NCBI GenBank assembly: GCA_028278645.1
Contig: JANQDZ010000076.1
Coordinates: 1 to 64,000, forward strand
Direction: 5' to 3'
DNA length: 64,000 bases
From: Longimicrobiales bacterium
GTDB lineage: Bacteria > Gemmatimonadota > Gemmatimonadetes > Longimicrobiales > Gaopeijiaceae
Shown: positions 33,577-42,132 of the stretch, one piece after another
How the letters are laid out: each line of letters begins with the position of its first letter
Position numbering within the stretch: position 1 is the first letter of the stretch
Translations under genes and position numbers: made by a program
The notes under the pieces: model-generated
Told to the model about the DNA's origin: nothing
Databases searched by the model: none
Seen by the model: only the letters and a program-made list of their open reading frames with translations

Positions 33577-33726
33577 CTACGCTCTGGAGCGCCAGAGAAA
33601 GAAACCGAGGATCCCTCCCAAAATCGCTCCGATCCAGTGGCCTGCCACCCACCCCACCAGAAGCCCCACGGGCAACATGACCCAGGATGGGACCCTAAAA
33701 CCCCCTCCGTCCCCTGATTTGGCCAT
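33577..33726 (-). CDS. 49-residue single-span membrane peptide
   Basis: A short gene starting at ATG 33726 and ending at TAG (33577-33579). The product begins MAKSGDGGGFRVPSW, has a hydrophobic helix of about 17-43 (VMLPVGLLVGWVAGHW, then IGAILGGILGFFLW) and ends in RSRA. GGGAGA lies 6-7 bases before the ATG. The Gly pattern G-x3-G and the charged ends suggest a membrane-inserted micropeptide; the glycine-rich middle could make it a hairpin of two short helices. It is followed after 12 bases by the MenH-like gene. Family unknown. Confidence 0.68.
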   Translation of the reverse strand: MAKSGDGGGFRVPSWVMLPVGLLVGWVAGHWIGAILGGILGFFLWRSRA

Positions 33727-33755
33727 CTTTCATCTCCCTTGACCCTTCGCCCTCC

Positions 33756-35297
33756 CTAGCGACGGTCGGGTGGTGTCCCGAAGGGGTAGAGCACGCTCAG
33801 ATCCACGTATTCGTAAGGTAGAGCATCCAAGTAAGTCGTGCCTACGAACGGCCCTGGGGCCTCCACAACCACGATGGTCTTGGCGAACCCCGTCTCATCG
33901 AACCCACGGCGGAAATGGACCCGGGATTTCACCACAAAAACGTCGAATTGGTCCAGACCCATGGGAAGGAACCCGAAACGCCCTGGGTCCGTAACTTGAG
34001 TATATGTCGGGGAAATGATGACGACGTTGCCCTCGCCGAACTCCACCACGGCCACCTTGTCGTAGCTGAAACCTTCGTCGAAGTAAGCCAGCGTACCTTG
34101 AATCCTGAACGGAGACCCTCCGGACGGGGTGAATCCCCCGATCTCCATGTCGAAGGCATCCCCAGCCTGGGCCCCCGCTGATTCCAACGCGTCCAGAGCC
34201 ATGGGATCCGTGATCGCTCCGTAGAGGACACGTTCGAGGCCAGACCTCTCGAAGGCTCGCAGGATATGGGTGGCATCGCCGGGCCTGTCGGAATGGTCTC
34301 CTACCGCAACGGGAGTGGCCCCTGCGGCCACGGCCTGCCCTACCAGCCCCGCGGCCTCGTCAGGGAGAGGGTATTGACCCAACGCGAAATCCTCCCGGAC
34401 TCGCCAGAAGAAATCGTTCATGTCGTCTGCGATCCGGTCGGCCAATTCCTGATCGTTGTTGGTCATGACGTGGATCGTGGCACCCACGTCCGGCACGTCG
34501 GACCACGGATACCCGTAAAACACACTCACGAACGCATCGGTCTCCCTCGCTTCCCACCTGCGCGCCCGCTCCATGATGTCCATGGACGGAGAAGTCCCGG
34601 TCCACTGCAACACCGTAGCCGTGATGATCCCCGGCTTTCTGGAGGCGGTGGTCGGGTTGTAGGTCCCTTCCATTGTCATGTGAAGAGCCCTGGCCGCCCG
34701 CTGCCCTTGAAGAGCTGCGTCGTAGTGGGGATACCTCTTGGTAGTGAAGGCAAAGTCGGCCCATTCGAGGAATTCCCCGTCCTCGTTCCCGTGGAGGTCG
34801 AAGCTTGCTACGATGGGCACGTCGGGGCCGACAACCTCCCTGAAACGTCTGGCAATCTCGGCTTCGGGCCGAGGCACGTTCCGGACCGCCATAGCCCCGT
34901 GGAGAGCCAGAAACACCCCGTCCACCGGTAGCGAGGCCTGGAGATCCTGAATCATCAGGTCGAGGAAATGTTCGAAGGTCTCTTCAGTATTCCAACTCCG
35001 GGAAGACCCTCCAAAGACCCCCATGGGAGATGAGAGCCCCACCAGCTCCATGTCGCCATAATCCTGCGCTGCCGCCACGAACCCCCCGATGTAACCGCCA
35101 CCAGAGAGAAGGGCGTCACCCCCAATGGGTGGGCTGACCTGTTCCCAATCCGCCACGGTGACATCTCCCCCGGGACAGAACGTGCAGGTCTCGTGTGAGA
35201 AGGTGGCCACGGCAACTTTGAAACTGTCGGCAGGTGGGGCGCAGGAGCCCAGGATGGGTATCAAAATCAGGAGGAAGATCGAGCGGAATCTCAGCAT
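33756..35297 (-). CDS. M81 (MlrC-type) metallopeptidase lipoprotein
   Basis: A 513-residue exported protein with a lipoprotein signal (Cys 19 in GSCAPP). The MlrC N-terminal domain shows FSHETCTF (about 33-40; the family has H-E-T-N-T-F), LALHGAM (about 129-135) and SFDLHGN (about 164-170), the Asp/His metal ligands of M81. The C-terminal MlrC_C domain follows (about 290-480) with GDHSDRPGD. MlrC hydrolyses linearised microcystin peptides in some bacteria, but most M81 proteins have unknown amide substrates. Stands alone between the peptide gene and a response regulator. Confidence 0.9.
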   Translation of the reverse strand: MLRFRSIFLLILIPILGSCAPPADSFKVAVATFSHETCTFCPGGDVTVADWEQVSPPIGGDALLSGGGYIGGFVAAAQDYGDMELVGLSSPMGVFGGSSRSWNTEETFEHFLDLMIQDLQASLPVDGVFLALHGAMAVRNVPRPEAEIARRFREVVGPDVPIVASFDLHGNEDGEFLEWADFAFTTKRYPHYDAALQGQRAARALHMTMEGTYNPTTASRKPGIITATVLQWTGTSPSMDIMERARRWEARETDAFVSVFYGYPWSDVPDVGATIHVMTNNDQELADRIADDMNDFFWRVREDFALGQYPLPDEAAGLVGQAVAAGATPVAVGDHSDRPGDATHILRAFERSGLERVLYGAITDPMALDALESAGAQAGDAFDMEIGGFTPSGGSPFRIQGTLAYFDEGFSYDKVAVVEFGEGNVVIISPTYTQVTDPGRFGFLPMGLDQFDVFVVKSRVHFRRGFDETGFAKTIVVVEAPGPFVGTTYLDALPYEYVDLSVLYPFGTPPDRR

Positions 35298-35366
35298 GGT
35301 TTCACCACCGGAAAAGGGAATGGAGCAGGTTTATGTGGAAGGTCCGGGAGCCGATGCGTTCCCCGT

Positions 35367-35828
35367 TCAGTCAGCCCTGGCCGGCCCGGAGGACTCGCTC
35401 TCGTCCGAAGACCGATCGACAATTCCCTGCGTAACCAAGCGTTCGATGGCCTTGCCTAGTTCCTCGTACCCGCCAGGCTTCAGGACAAAGTCCCTGGCCC
35501 CGAAAGCAAAGGCTTGATCCCGGACAGTGGGATCTTCACATCCTGTGAAAACGATCACCGGGATTCCCCGCAGTTCTCGATGTTCATTGAGCCACTCGAG
35601 AAGATCCAGGCCGGTCCCGTCGTCCAACCAATGGTCCAATATGATCAGGTTCGGACGGGGATGTCTTTCTTTCTCGTGGAACGGCCATTCGCCCAGCAGA
35701 TAGGACTTGGCTTGGGAGACGGTTTCGGTCACCGTCACGTGCCGACCCAGCCCATGATAGTCCAGAAGGGCCTGGACCAGGACGGTGTGATCGAGGCTGT
35801 CCTCTACCAGTAGGATGATATCGTCCAC
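35367..35828 (-). CDS. Single-domain response regulator (Rcp1-like)
   Basis: A 153-residue receiver protein started at GTG 35828 (VDDIILLVEDSLDH), with AAGGAGA 10 bases upstream; the frame to 35972 is not a natural N-terminus. The acidic pair is in EDS (about 8-10), the phosphoacceptor Asp in LIILDHWLDDG (about 62), the Thr in VIVFTG (about 92), and Lys in FVLKPGG (about 114). There is no output domain, so it acts through protein contacts. The loop after the Asp (DHWLDDGTGLDLL) is typical of Rcp1/CheY-like regulators paired with bacteriophytochrome-type kinases. No kinase lies nearby. Confidence 0.86.
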   Translation of the reverse strand: MDDIILLVEDSLDHTVLVQALLDYHGLGRHVTVTETVSQAKSYLLGEWPFHEKERHPRPNLIILDHWLDDGTGLDLLEWLNEHRELRGIPVIVFTGCEDPTVRDQAFAFGARDFVLKPGGYEELGKAIERLVTQGIVDRSSDESESSGPARAD

Positions 35829-36005
35829 TTGACCGCCATCTCCTTGGCGAGCACCTCGTCTCCGAAGGGCAGCGCCTCTGACTCGGAGTGGGGGGGCTGG
35901 GATGACACAGCGCGCCTCAAATTGCCGGTCGAGCGAGCCGGCGGCAAGGGAATGCCACGTGCGGGGGAGCATTCAGGAAGGTCTTTTCTGTGGGGCGGCC
36001 GGAAC

Positions 36006-36602
36006 TCAGCTTTTGATCCTCTCAATGCCGAGGATCGGGACCGGAGGGGACAACGTTTGGCCGTTCGCCGGAGAGCGGTTGATGGCCCGAACAACGTCCA
36101 TCCCTTCCAACACGACCCCAAAAGCCGCAAATCCCTGTCCGTCGGGGTTTCGCCGTCCTTCATAGTCCAATTCGGGCTGATCCCCAACACAGATAAAGAA
36201 AGACGAAGTAGCTGTGTCGGGCCCACCTCGGGCCATGGAGATGGCACCGTCCACGTGCAGGAGGCCGGTGACGTGCGTCCGTTCGAGGTCGATGGCCTGG
36301 AAGCCCTCTCCCCTGCGGCCCCGGTTCATGTCCCCTTGGATCACCACAATTCGGATAGAGTCGTTGGGCTGGTTGTCTTCGTGGACGGTTCGATGGAAGG
36401 ATCCCCCGGTGTAGTAATTCCCATCCACGTAGCGGAGGAAGTTCGCCACGGTGGTCGGCGCATGGTCCGGGTAGACCTCCACCTTGATGACTCCCAACTC
36501 GGTCCGGATCTCAACTTGGACAGGTTGACCTTCGCTTTGTCCCCAAAGGCCCCCGATAGGGAAAATAAAAAGAAGGAGGACGAGGGCGGGGGTCCTACTC
36601 AT
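36006..36602 (-). CDS. Exported cyclophilin-type peptidyl-prolyl isomerase
   Basis: A 198-residue PPIase with a signal peptide (about 1-22, ending LWGQ). The cyclophilin fold is clear: FHRTVHEDN (Arg in the active site, about 69-77), VVIQGDMNRG (about 85-94), GAISMARGGPDTATSSFFI (about 119-137) and FAAFGVVLEGMDVV (about 158-171). It catalyses cis-trans isomerisation of Xaa-Pro bonds in periplasmic proteins. The gene start overlaps the stop of a response-regulator gene by 4 bases (ATGA), an odd pairing of a cytoplasmic regulator and a periplasmic foldase. Confidence 0.92.
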   Translation of the reverse strand: MSRTPALVLLLFIFPIGGLWGQSEGQPVQVEIRTELGVIKVEVYPDHAPTTVANFLRYVDGNYYTGGSFHRTVHEDNQPNDSIRIVVIQGDMNRGRRGEGFQAIDLERTHVTGLLHVDGAISMARGGPDTATSSFFICVGDQPELDYEGRRNPDGQGFAAFGVVLEGMDVVRAINRSPANGQTLSPPVPILGIERIKS

Positions 36603-37000
36603 TTCCTGACCCTGCCCCAGGGGTCCATGCGATCGGGGAGTTTGGGAAGACTCAAGGCGATATCTACGGCTTTGAGAAGTTCCTCCGCGTCAAGGGGTTT
36701 TTTCAGTGAGAGGTCGGCTCCGTACTCCATGGCCAAGTCGAGCTGATCGGCGGCCCAGCCCGAAACGGCGATAAGGGGCATGAACAGCCGCGCCTCCCTG
36801 AGCTCTTTGATAAATCGGAGACCGTTGAAGTCCGGCATCGCCAGGTCGGTCACGATTAGCTCGATGTCCTCGGTACGGCAGAGCTGAAGGGCAGTTTGGC
36901 CGTCGGAGGCGAACAGGAGTTCGTGGCCCTCTTTTTCCAGTATGGTCCGTTCCAGGACGCGATCCATCTCCTCATCGTCGACGATCAGGACCAAGGCCAT
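36599..37000 (-). CDS. Single-domain response regulator
   Basis: A 133-residue receiver protein started at ATG 37000, because GGAG stands 7 bases upstream; a GTG at 37012 is possible. The receiver hallmarks are IVDDEE (about 6-11), the phosphoacceptor Asp in LIVTDLAMPDFNG (about 51), Ser in LIAVSGW (about 79-85) and Lys in SLKKPLDAEEL (about 98-108). No output domain. Its stop overlaps the cyclophilin start by 4 bases. Confidence 0.88.
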   Translation of the reverse strand: MALVLIVDDEEMDRVLERTILEKEGHELLFASDGQTALQLCRTEDIELIVTDLAMPDFNGLRFIKELREARLFMPLIAVSGWAADQLDLAMEYGADLSLKKPLDAEELLKAVDIALSLPKLPDRMDPWGRVRK

Positions 37001-37139
37001 GGCTATCTCCACTCCCAGATTCGGTGCAGGACCCCGGTATCCCGGCCGCCGCCTGGGCAGCTGGGTCCGAATAACGCCGGGGAACTCTGGTTGGCCAGAC
37101 TACCACAGAGATCCTACGAAAAAACGTCGCGCAGATCCA

Positions 37140-38201
37140 CTACTTTGTTTGCCCGTTTCCTGTCGGTTGGCCCGCCAGTACGCGGAGTAATGTCTGATTG
37201 ATTTCGGTATCCTGGAAATCGTCCCACTCCAGGAAGTACCCTTCCGGATCATAACCCACAAAAGTCTGGACGAAGCCACCCTCCGGGGTGATCTCCGGGG
37301 TACGGAATTCGAATCCTTCCACCCCGTTCAGGTGCTCGAACCAGGCCTCCAAACCCGAGGTAAAGAAAGAGACAGTGACCGCTTTCTCTTCCGAGGCCTG
37401 GTGAAGGCCCCTTTCCCCGTCAACGAATCCCAGGAACCCCGTGAGGGAGGCAGGATAAACCTTGGCCCAGCCTTGGTCGACCAGGATATCCACTCCGAGG
37501 GCAGCCCTGTAGAACTCCTGGATGGTGTCCAAGTCCTGGTAGTAGAGCCAAAGGACCGTGCCCCGGACTCCGAGGTTCCCCGGCCGGGTCGTGATGACAC
37601 CCGGAGCCGTCTCCCCACCATCAGGGTACAGCGGTTCCACCCCGTTCAGGATCGGAAGGAGGGATACATTCTCCGGATGGGGGTTGAACCGCTCGAATTC
37701 AAGCAGATACCCCTCCGGATCGATGGCGACAAATCCGTCGTGAGGGCGCCCTTCTTCCACAATCCCCTCCTCATTCCCCAAGCCAGCCCTCATCTCCACC
37801 CCCAGGCCGTTCAGGTATTCCCACCAACCCTCGACCTCATCGGAGATGACAGCCAACGTGACACTCTTCGGCTCTTTCGATGAGTGCATCCCCTCCGTCT
37901 CATCTACCAGCGTCAGATAGGAGGTGGGCCCAACACGAAGGATTTTGGCGAATCCGTAGTCGGCCACGGTTCTAAAGCCCAGAACCTCGGTGTAAAAGGC
38001 CCAGGCCCCATCCACGTCCTGGTAGTAATAAAAGGCATTGGTGGCCACAATCTCCGGGAGTGCCGACGCAGCTTCAGTCATATCGCCCTCGGGAGAATCG
38101 GGGCTTCTTCCCTCGCCACCACCGCATGCGACGAGCAGGACGAGGGACAGGGAGAACAGTTTTCGAAGAGCCACGGTTTTGGGTCCTTTTCCCAAGGTCA
38201 T
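37140..38201 (-). CDS. Two-domain VOC lipoprotein
   Basis: A 353-residue protein with a lipoprotein signal (LLVACGGG, Cys near 26), then two glyoxalase-like domains (about 50-175 and 205-340). Each has the [YW]-x-Q-D-[VL]-D-x-x-x-x-FY pattern (YYYQDVDGAWAFYTEVLG; WLYYQDLDTIQEFYRAALG) and a D-P-E-G-Y-[LF]-L-E-[FW] end (about 160-168 and 326-334). VOC proteins are normally cytoplasmic, so export to the envelope is unusual. The reaction is not known. The TauE-type permease gene lies directly upstream on the same strand. Confidence 0.84.
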   Translation of the reverse strand: MTLGKGPKTVALRKLFSLSLVLLVACGGGEGRSPDSPEGDMTEAASALPEIVATNAFYYYQDVDGAWAFYTEVLGFRTVADYGFAKILRVGPTSYLTLVDETEGMHSSKEPKSVTLAVISDEVEGWWEYLNGLGVEMRAGLGNEEGIVEEGRPHDGFVAIDPEGYLLEFERFNPHPENVSLLPILNGVEPLYPDGGETAPGVITTRPGNLGVRGTVLWLYYQDLDTIQEFYRAALGVDILVDQGWAKVYPASLTGFLGFVDGERGLHQASEEKAVTVSFFTSGLEAWFEHLNGVEGFEFRTPEITPEGGFVQTFVGYDPEGYFLEWDDFQDTEINQTLLRVLAGQPTGNGQTK

Positions 38202-38235
38202 TAGGAGTGGGCACTAAGGACGACCTCACACCCGG

Positions 38236-38982
38236 TCATATCGACATAAAGATCCGTACTCCGGCGATCACGAGCACGACAGCCAGGAGCCAATGTAAAG
38301 TTTTGGGGCTCAGGCGCTTGGCCCCGAAGTCTGACCCGATCCACCCTCCCACAGCCACCACCACCATCCAGACCGGGAGGAAGGACGGGATTCCCTCTGT
38401 ATGGAAGCCGATGCCCACCAGGGCCGCTACGGAGTTCACAAGTATGAACGCCGAGGAGAGACATGCTGTGGTCTTGGCGGTCGCCCAACCCTTCAGGATC
38501 AGAAGGGGCGCCAAAAAGATCCCTCCCCCAATTCCTATGAGCCCCGACAAAAGTCCGATCCCCCCCCCGGCCACCAGCGAAGCCCAGAGGGGAGGGTCTC
38601 CCGTCACCCCCTCTTCCGGAAGGGGCGGTTTCCAGAAAAGCAGGACCGCAGCCCAGAGAAGAGCCGCCCCCACCAAGGGCTTGAAGATCTCTGGAGGGAG
38701 GGAGAGGTATCCCCCGACGAAGGCGAGGGGGACTGACGACAAAACGAAGGGAAGGAGGAGTTTACCCTTAAAAAAACCGGCCCGTGAGAACTTCACCAGA
38801 CCGATGGATGAGACGACAACGTTCAAAGTCAGGGCAATCAGCCGGAAGTTCTCTGGCGTTACCCCAAGAAGAGCCATTGCCGCCAGGTAGCCCGAACCTC
38901 CTCCCTGCCCCACTGCGGCATAAAGAACCGCCATGAGAAGGAAGAGGCCGGTGAGGCCCGCAATCAGTCCAGGATCGTCCAC
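38236..38982 (-). CDS. TauE/SafE-family membrane permease
   Basis: A 248-residue inner-membrane protein with about eight helices of the sulfite/organosulfonate exporter (TauE/SafE) family. The internal-repeat signatures are GQGGGSGYLA (about 25-34) and SGLIGIGGGIFLAPLLIL (about 145-162). Substrates range from sulfite and sulfoacetate to thiosulfate; nothing here fixes which. It precedes the two-domain VOC lipoprotein on the minus strand with 34 bases between them. Confidence 0.9.
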   Translation of the reverse strand: MDDPGLIAGLTGLFLLMAVLYAAVGQGGGSGYLAAMALLGVTPENFRLIALTLNVVVSSIGLVKFSRAGFFKGKLLLPFVLSSVPLAFVGGYLSLPPEIFKPLVGAALLWAAVLLFWKPPLPEEGVTGDPPLWASLVAGGGIGLLSGLIGIGGGIFLAPLLILKGWATAKTTACLSSAFILVNSVAALVGIGFHTEGIPSFLPVWMVVVAVGGWIGSDFGAKRLSPKTLHWLLAVVLVIAGVRIFMSI

Positions 38983-39273
38983 TCGGGGCTACCCCACTTC
39001 CCTGAGGACTTCAGGGAGGGGTCGATTCGGGGTAGGGAAGAAGACCCGCTGTTTCGAACTCATCCGTCGGCCTCCCATTAGATGATGTCGGACCACCGGA
39101 ATCAAGCTGCCCCTACCCGAGCCCTGGAGCAAGGCGATTCCTGGCACAACCCCGGCTCAACACTCCCGGGGGGATAATTGTCTTATTGTATTGGAGTGTC
39201 GTCGGCGGCCGGGCCCTCCATGGCCCCGCCGCCGAAATACCATTTGGACGCTGATGACGGGCTGATTTTATCC
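38983..39273. other. Divergent intergenic region
   Basis: A 291-base gap between the TauE-type gene (minus) and the DUF5916 gene (plus). It holds the hairpin-like CCCTGAGGACTTCAGGG (about 39001-39017) near the TauE side and the inverted repeat ACACTCC/GGAGTGT at 39160-39199 close to the DUF5916 gene. No gene is seen. Confidence 0.45.
39160..39199. promoter_or_regulatory. Inverted repeat flanking an AT-rich core
   Basis: ACACTCC (39160-39166) and GGAGTGT (39193-39199) enclose a 26-base, partly AT-rich stretch that includes GATAAT (39173-39178). It lies 75 bases before the proposed DUF5916 start and could be an operator or promoter; the pairing is only 7 bases on each side. Confidence 0.28.
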
Positions 39274-42039
39274 ATGCGTGGCTTTTTTTTATTTCTCTCC
39301 AACATCGGTCCATCCGCCGGCCTCCTGGCCTGCCTCGGGCTTTGCCTGGCCCCCCCCTCTCCGGCTGCCGCCCTACAGGGGGGCGATCCCTCAGCTGCCG
39401 ACGCCGGGGTACCCACCGTTCGAGCCTCCCGGCTTCAAGGAACTCTCAACTTCGACGGGATCCCCGACGAGGAGGCATGGGGCCAGGCAGTTCCGGCTAC
39501 GGTTTTTACCCAGCTGGATCCCTTTGAGGGGGAACCGGCTTCGGAGGAAACTCGGGTATACCTCCTTTACGACGACAACGCGCTGTACGTCGGGGCCATC
39601 ATGAGGGACGGCAGCCCGGTATCCACTCGCTTGGGACGCCGAGACGGGTGGCTCATGGACACGGATTGGCTCACCGTCTCCCTGGACTCGTACAACGACC
39701 ACCGGACCGGCTTCAAGTTCGAGATCAACCCGGATGGGGTAAGGGGCGACGAGGCTCTTACTGGAGGACAGGACAGGCGCGGGGACTCCTCCTGGGACCC
39801 GGTTTGGGAAGCGGCTACGAACGTCGATGAGGACGGGTGGACCGCCGAGATGCGGATCCCGTTCAGCCAGCTCCGGTTCGGGAGCGCCGAGGACCAGGTG
39901 TGGGGGATCCAGATCATTCGTGACATAGCCCGGAACCGGGAGAAGCAGCTTTTCTCCTTCACGCCGAAGGATGAAGCTTCGGGAATCGCCCGATACGGCC
40001 ACCTGGAGGGAATCCAGGGTTTAAACCGACCCCGTGGCCTGGAGCTTCTACCCTATGTCCAGAGCAGGGCGGAGTTCGTGCCCGTGAGCCAAAGCTCCAG
40101 CGTGGACTTCGAGAACCCCTATCGGGACGGCTCGGACTTTTTCTACGGCGCCGGCTTCGACCTGAAGTACGGACTCAGCACCGGCCTCATCCTGAACGCC
40201 ACCATCAACCCCGACTTCGGCCAGGTTGAGGTGGACCCGGCCGTGGTGAACCTCACGGCTTTTGAAACCCGCTTCGACGAGAAGCGGCCTTTCTTCGTGG
40301 AAGGCGCCGGGATCTTCTCGTTCGGCCAGGGTGGCGGGGGAGGCCGCGGTGGAGGCATGAGAGGTTTCTTCGGCGGTGGCCACGGGGGTGGGGGGCCCAC
40401 TCAGCTTCTCTACAGTAGGCGCATCGGGGATCGCCCCCGGGGCGGCACACCCTCAGAAGCGGTTTACGACGACGTTCCCGACGCTACCACGATCCTCGGA
40501 GCTGCGAAGCTCACCGGTCAGACGGAAGGTGGGCTCTCGGTGGGATTTATGGGTGCGGTGACCGGGAGGGAGATGGCGGATTTCATCACGGAGGCGGGGC
40601 AAACCGGCGAAGCGGAGGTCTCCCCCCTCACCAACTTCCTCGTGGCACGCTTGAGGCAGGACTTCCGTGACGGCCAGTCGGCACTGGGAGCCATCGGAAC
40701 CGCAGTGAATCGGGACCTGGGTGACGAGGCCCTCGCTCAGGAGCTCCGCTCTTCGGCCTATTCCGGGGGCGTGGACTTCTTTCACGAATGGTCCGACCGG
40801 ACCTGGTCTTTCACCGGACAGTTCGCCGGAAGCCGAATCGCCGGCGAGCCGGAGGTCATCACCAGTGCCCAGGAAGCTTCCGCACGATACTACCAACGGC
40901 CCGACGCGGACCACATCGAGTTGGATCCCGACGCCACTACCCTGGCCGGGTACACGGGGAGCATGGAGATCCGGCGACAGGCAGGACTGCACTGGCGCGG
41001 CGGAGCCGAGTTCAGCTTCACCAGCCCTGGCTTCGAGGTGAACGACCTTGGCTTCCAGCGAGACGCCGACAGGCGGGAAGCCGAAGTGTCCCTTGAATAC
41101 CAGGAGAACCGACCAGGTGAGACCTTCCGCCGCTGGGAGATCAGCGCCGAGCCCCAAGCCTCCTGGAACTTTAACGGCGACCGGTTGGACACCCAGCTAT
41201 CCCTTCGGTCCAACTTCACGTGGCTGAACTACTGGTCCAGCCGGTTCAGCTACGAGAGGACCTTCGAATCCATGGACGACCGCCTCACGCGAGGCGGGCC
41301 GTTGGCGAAGAAGCCCAGCGCGCACCAGGTGTCCCTCAATCAGACCACGGACTTCAGCAAGCCGGTCTCAGGCATGGCCAACGTCACGTATTCCTGGGAC
41401 GAGGCCGGAGGTTCTCGTACCTCTTACTTCGCATCCGTCGGAATCAAGACCAGCAGCACGTGGGAGCTCACCCTGGGACCCCGCCTCAGCATGAACAAGT
41501 CCGTGGCTCAGTATGTCGGAGACGAGGAAGATCCCCTCGCCACATCCACTTACGGCGCCCGGTATCTTTTCGCCGATCTTGAACAGACCACTCTGTCAAT
41601 GGACACGCGCCTGAACGTGACGTTCACCCCCGATCTGACGCTGGAGCTTTACGCCCAGCCGTTCATCGCCACCGGCGACTACGAAACGCCCAAAGAGCTC
41701 GGGGCGCCCGGCACCTTCGAGTTCAACCGTTATGGAATCGATGTGGGTGAGTTCACGCTGGACGATGACGGGAAGCCCGTCGTCGATCCGGACGGCGCGG
41801 GGCCGGCCGACCCGTTCACCATCTATCGCTGGGATTTCAACCGGGTATCCCTCAGGGGGACGGGAGTCTTGAGATGGGAATGGCGACCGGGATCCACTCT
41901 CTTTTTCGTCTGGCAACAGAACCGGTCCAGCAGCAATGGATACGGCGACTTCGACTTGGGCCGTGACGTGGACGAGCTCTTCGCCGGAGATGCCCATAAC
42001 ATCTTCATGGTCAAAGCCACGTACTGGATCGGCTCCTAG
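39274..42039 (+). CDS. DUF5916/CBM9-like outer-membrane beta-barrel protein
   Basis: A 921-residue outer-membrane protein. The Met at 39274 gives a signal peptide (about 1-38); the longer frame to 39178 does not. Residues about 45-240 form a carbohydrate-binding-module-9-like domain (RLQGTLNFDGIPDEEAW; SLDSYNDHRTGF; FEINPDG), and the rest is a DUF5916 barrel with NPDFGQVEVDPAVVNLTAFETRFDEKRPFFVEG split over residues about 310-345. A Gly-rich insert (GGGGGRGGGMRGFFGGGHGGG-like) lies near 350-375. The protein ends in ...TYWIGS, not an aromatic residue. Such proteins are frequent in Gemmatimonadota and are thought to bind polysaccharide at the surface. Confidence 0.87.
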   Translation: MRGFFLFLSNIGPSAGLLACLGLCLAPPSPAAALQGGDPSAADAGVPTVRASRLQGTLNFDGIPDEEAWGQAVPATVFTQLDPFEGEPASEETRVYLLYDDNALYVGAIMRDGSPVSTRLGRRDGWLMDTDWLTVSLDSYNDHRTGFKFEINPDGVRGDEALTGGQDRRGDSSWDPVWEAATNVDEDGWTAEMRIPFSQLRFGSAEDQVWGIQIIRDIARNREKQLFSFTPKDEASGIARYGHLEGIQGLNRPRGLELLPYVQSRAEFVPVSQSSSVDFENPYRDGSDFFYGAGFDLKYGLSTGLILNATINPDFGQVEVDPAVVNLTAFETRFDEKRPFFVEGAGIFSFGQGGGGGRGGGMRGFFGGGHGGGGPTQLLYSRRIGDRPRGGTPSEAVYDDVPDATTILGAAKLTGQTEGGLSVGFMGAVTGREMADFITEAGQTGEAEVSPLTNFLVARLRQDFRDGQSALGAIGTAVNRDLGDEALAQELRSSAYSGGVDFFHEWSDRTWSFTGQFAGSRIAGEPEVITSAQEASARYYQRPDADHIELDPDATTLAGYTGSMEIRRQAGLHWRGGAEFSFTSPGFEVNDLGFQRDADRREAEVSLEYQENRPGETFRRWEISAEPQASWNFNGDRLDTQLSLRSNFTWLNYWSSRFSYERTFESMDDRLTRGGPLAKKPSAHQVSLNQTTDFSKPVSGMANVTYSWDEAGGSRTSYFASVGIKTSSTWELTLGPRLSMNKSVAQYVGDEEDPLATSTYGARYLFADLEQTTLSMDTRLNVTFTPDLTLELYAQPFIATGDYETPKELGAPGTFEFNRYGIDVGEFTLDDDGKPVVDPDGAGPADPFTIYRWDFNRVSLRGTGVLRWEWRPGSTLFFVWQQNRSSSNGYGDFDLGRDVDELFAGDAHNIFMVKATYWIGS

Positions 42040-42067
42040 GAGAGCTGCTCCGAGCGGTCCCAACGGA

Positions 42068-42107
42068 AAACCGCCGGAGAGCAGCTGGCTCTCCGGCGGT
42101 TTATTTT
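42068..42107. terminator. Bidirectional intrinsic terminator
   Basis: A 14-base perfect stem, AAACCGCCGGAGAG (42068-42081) with CTCTCCGGCGGTTT (42089-42102), has a 7-base loop. It is followed by ATTTTGG on the plus strand and preceded by A-rich sequence that gives TTTTCC on the minus strand. It lies between the convergent DUF5916 gene (ends 42039) and the Gly/Tyr-rich protein gene (ends 42133), so it can stop both. Confidence 0.92.
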
Positions 42108-42132
42108 GGCTTCCGGTTTTGGGAAAGGCTCC

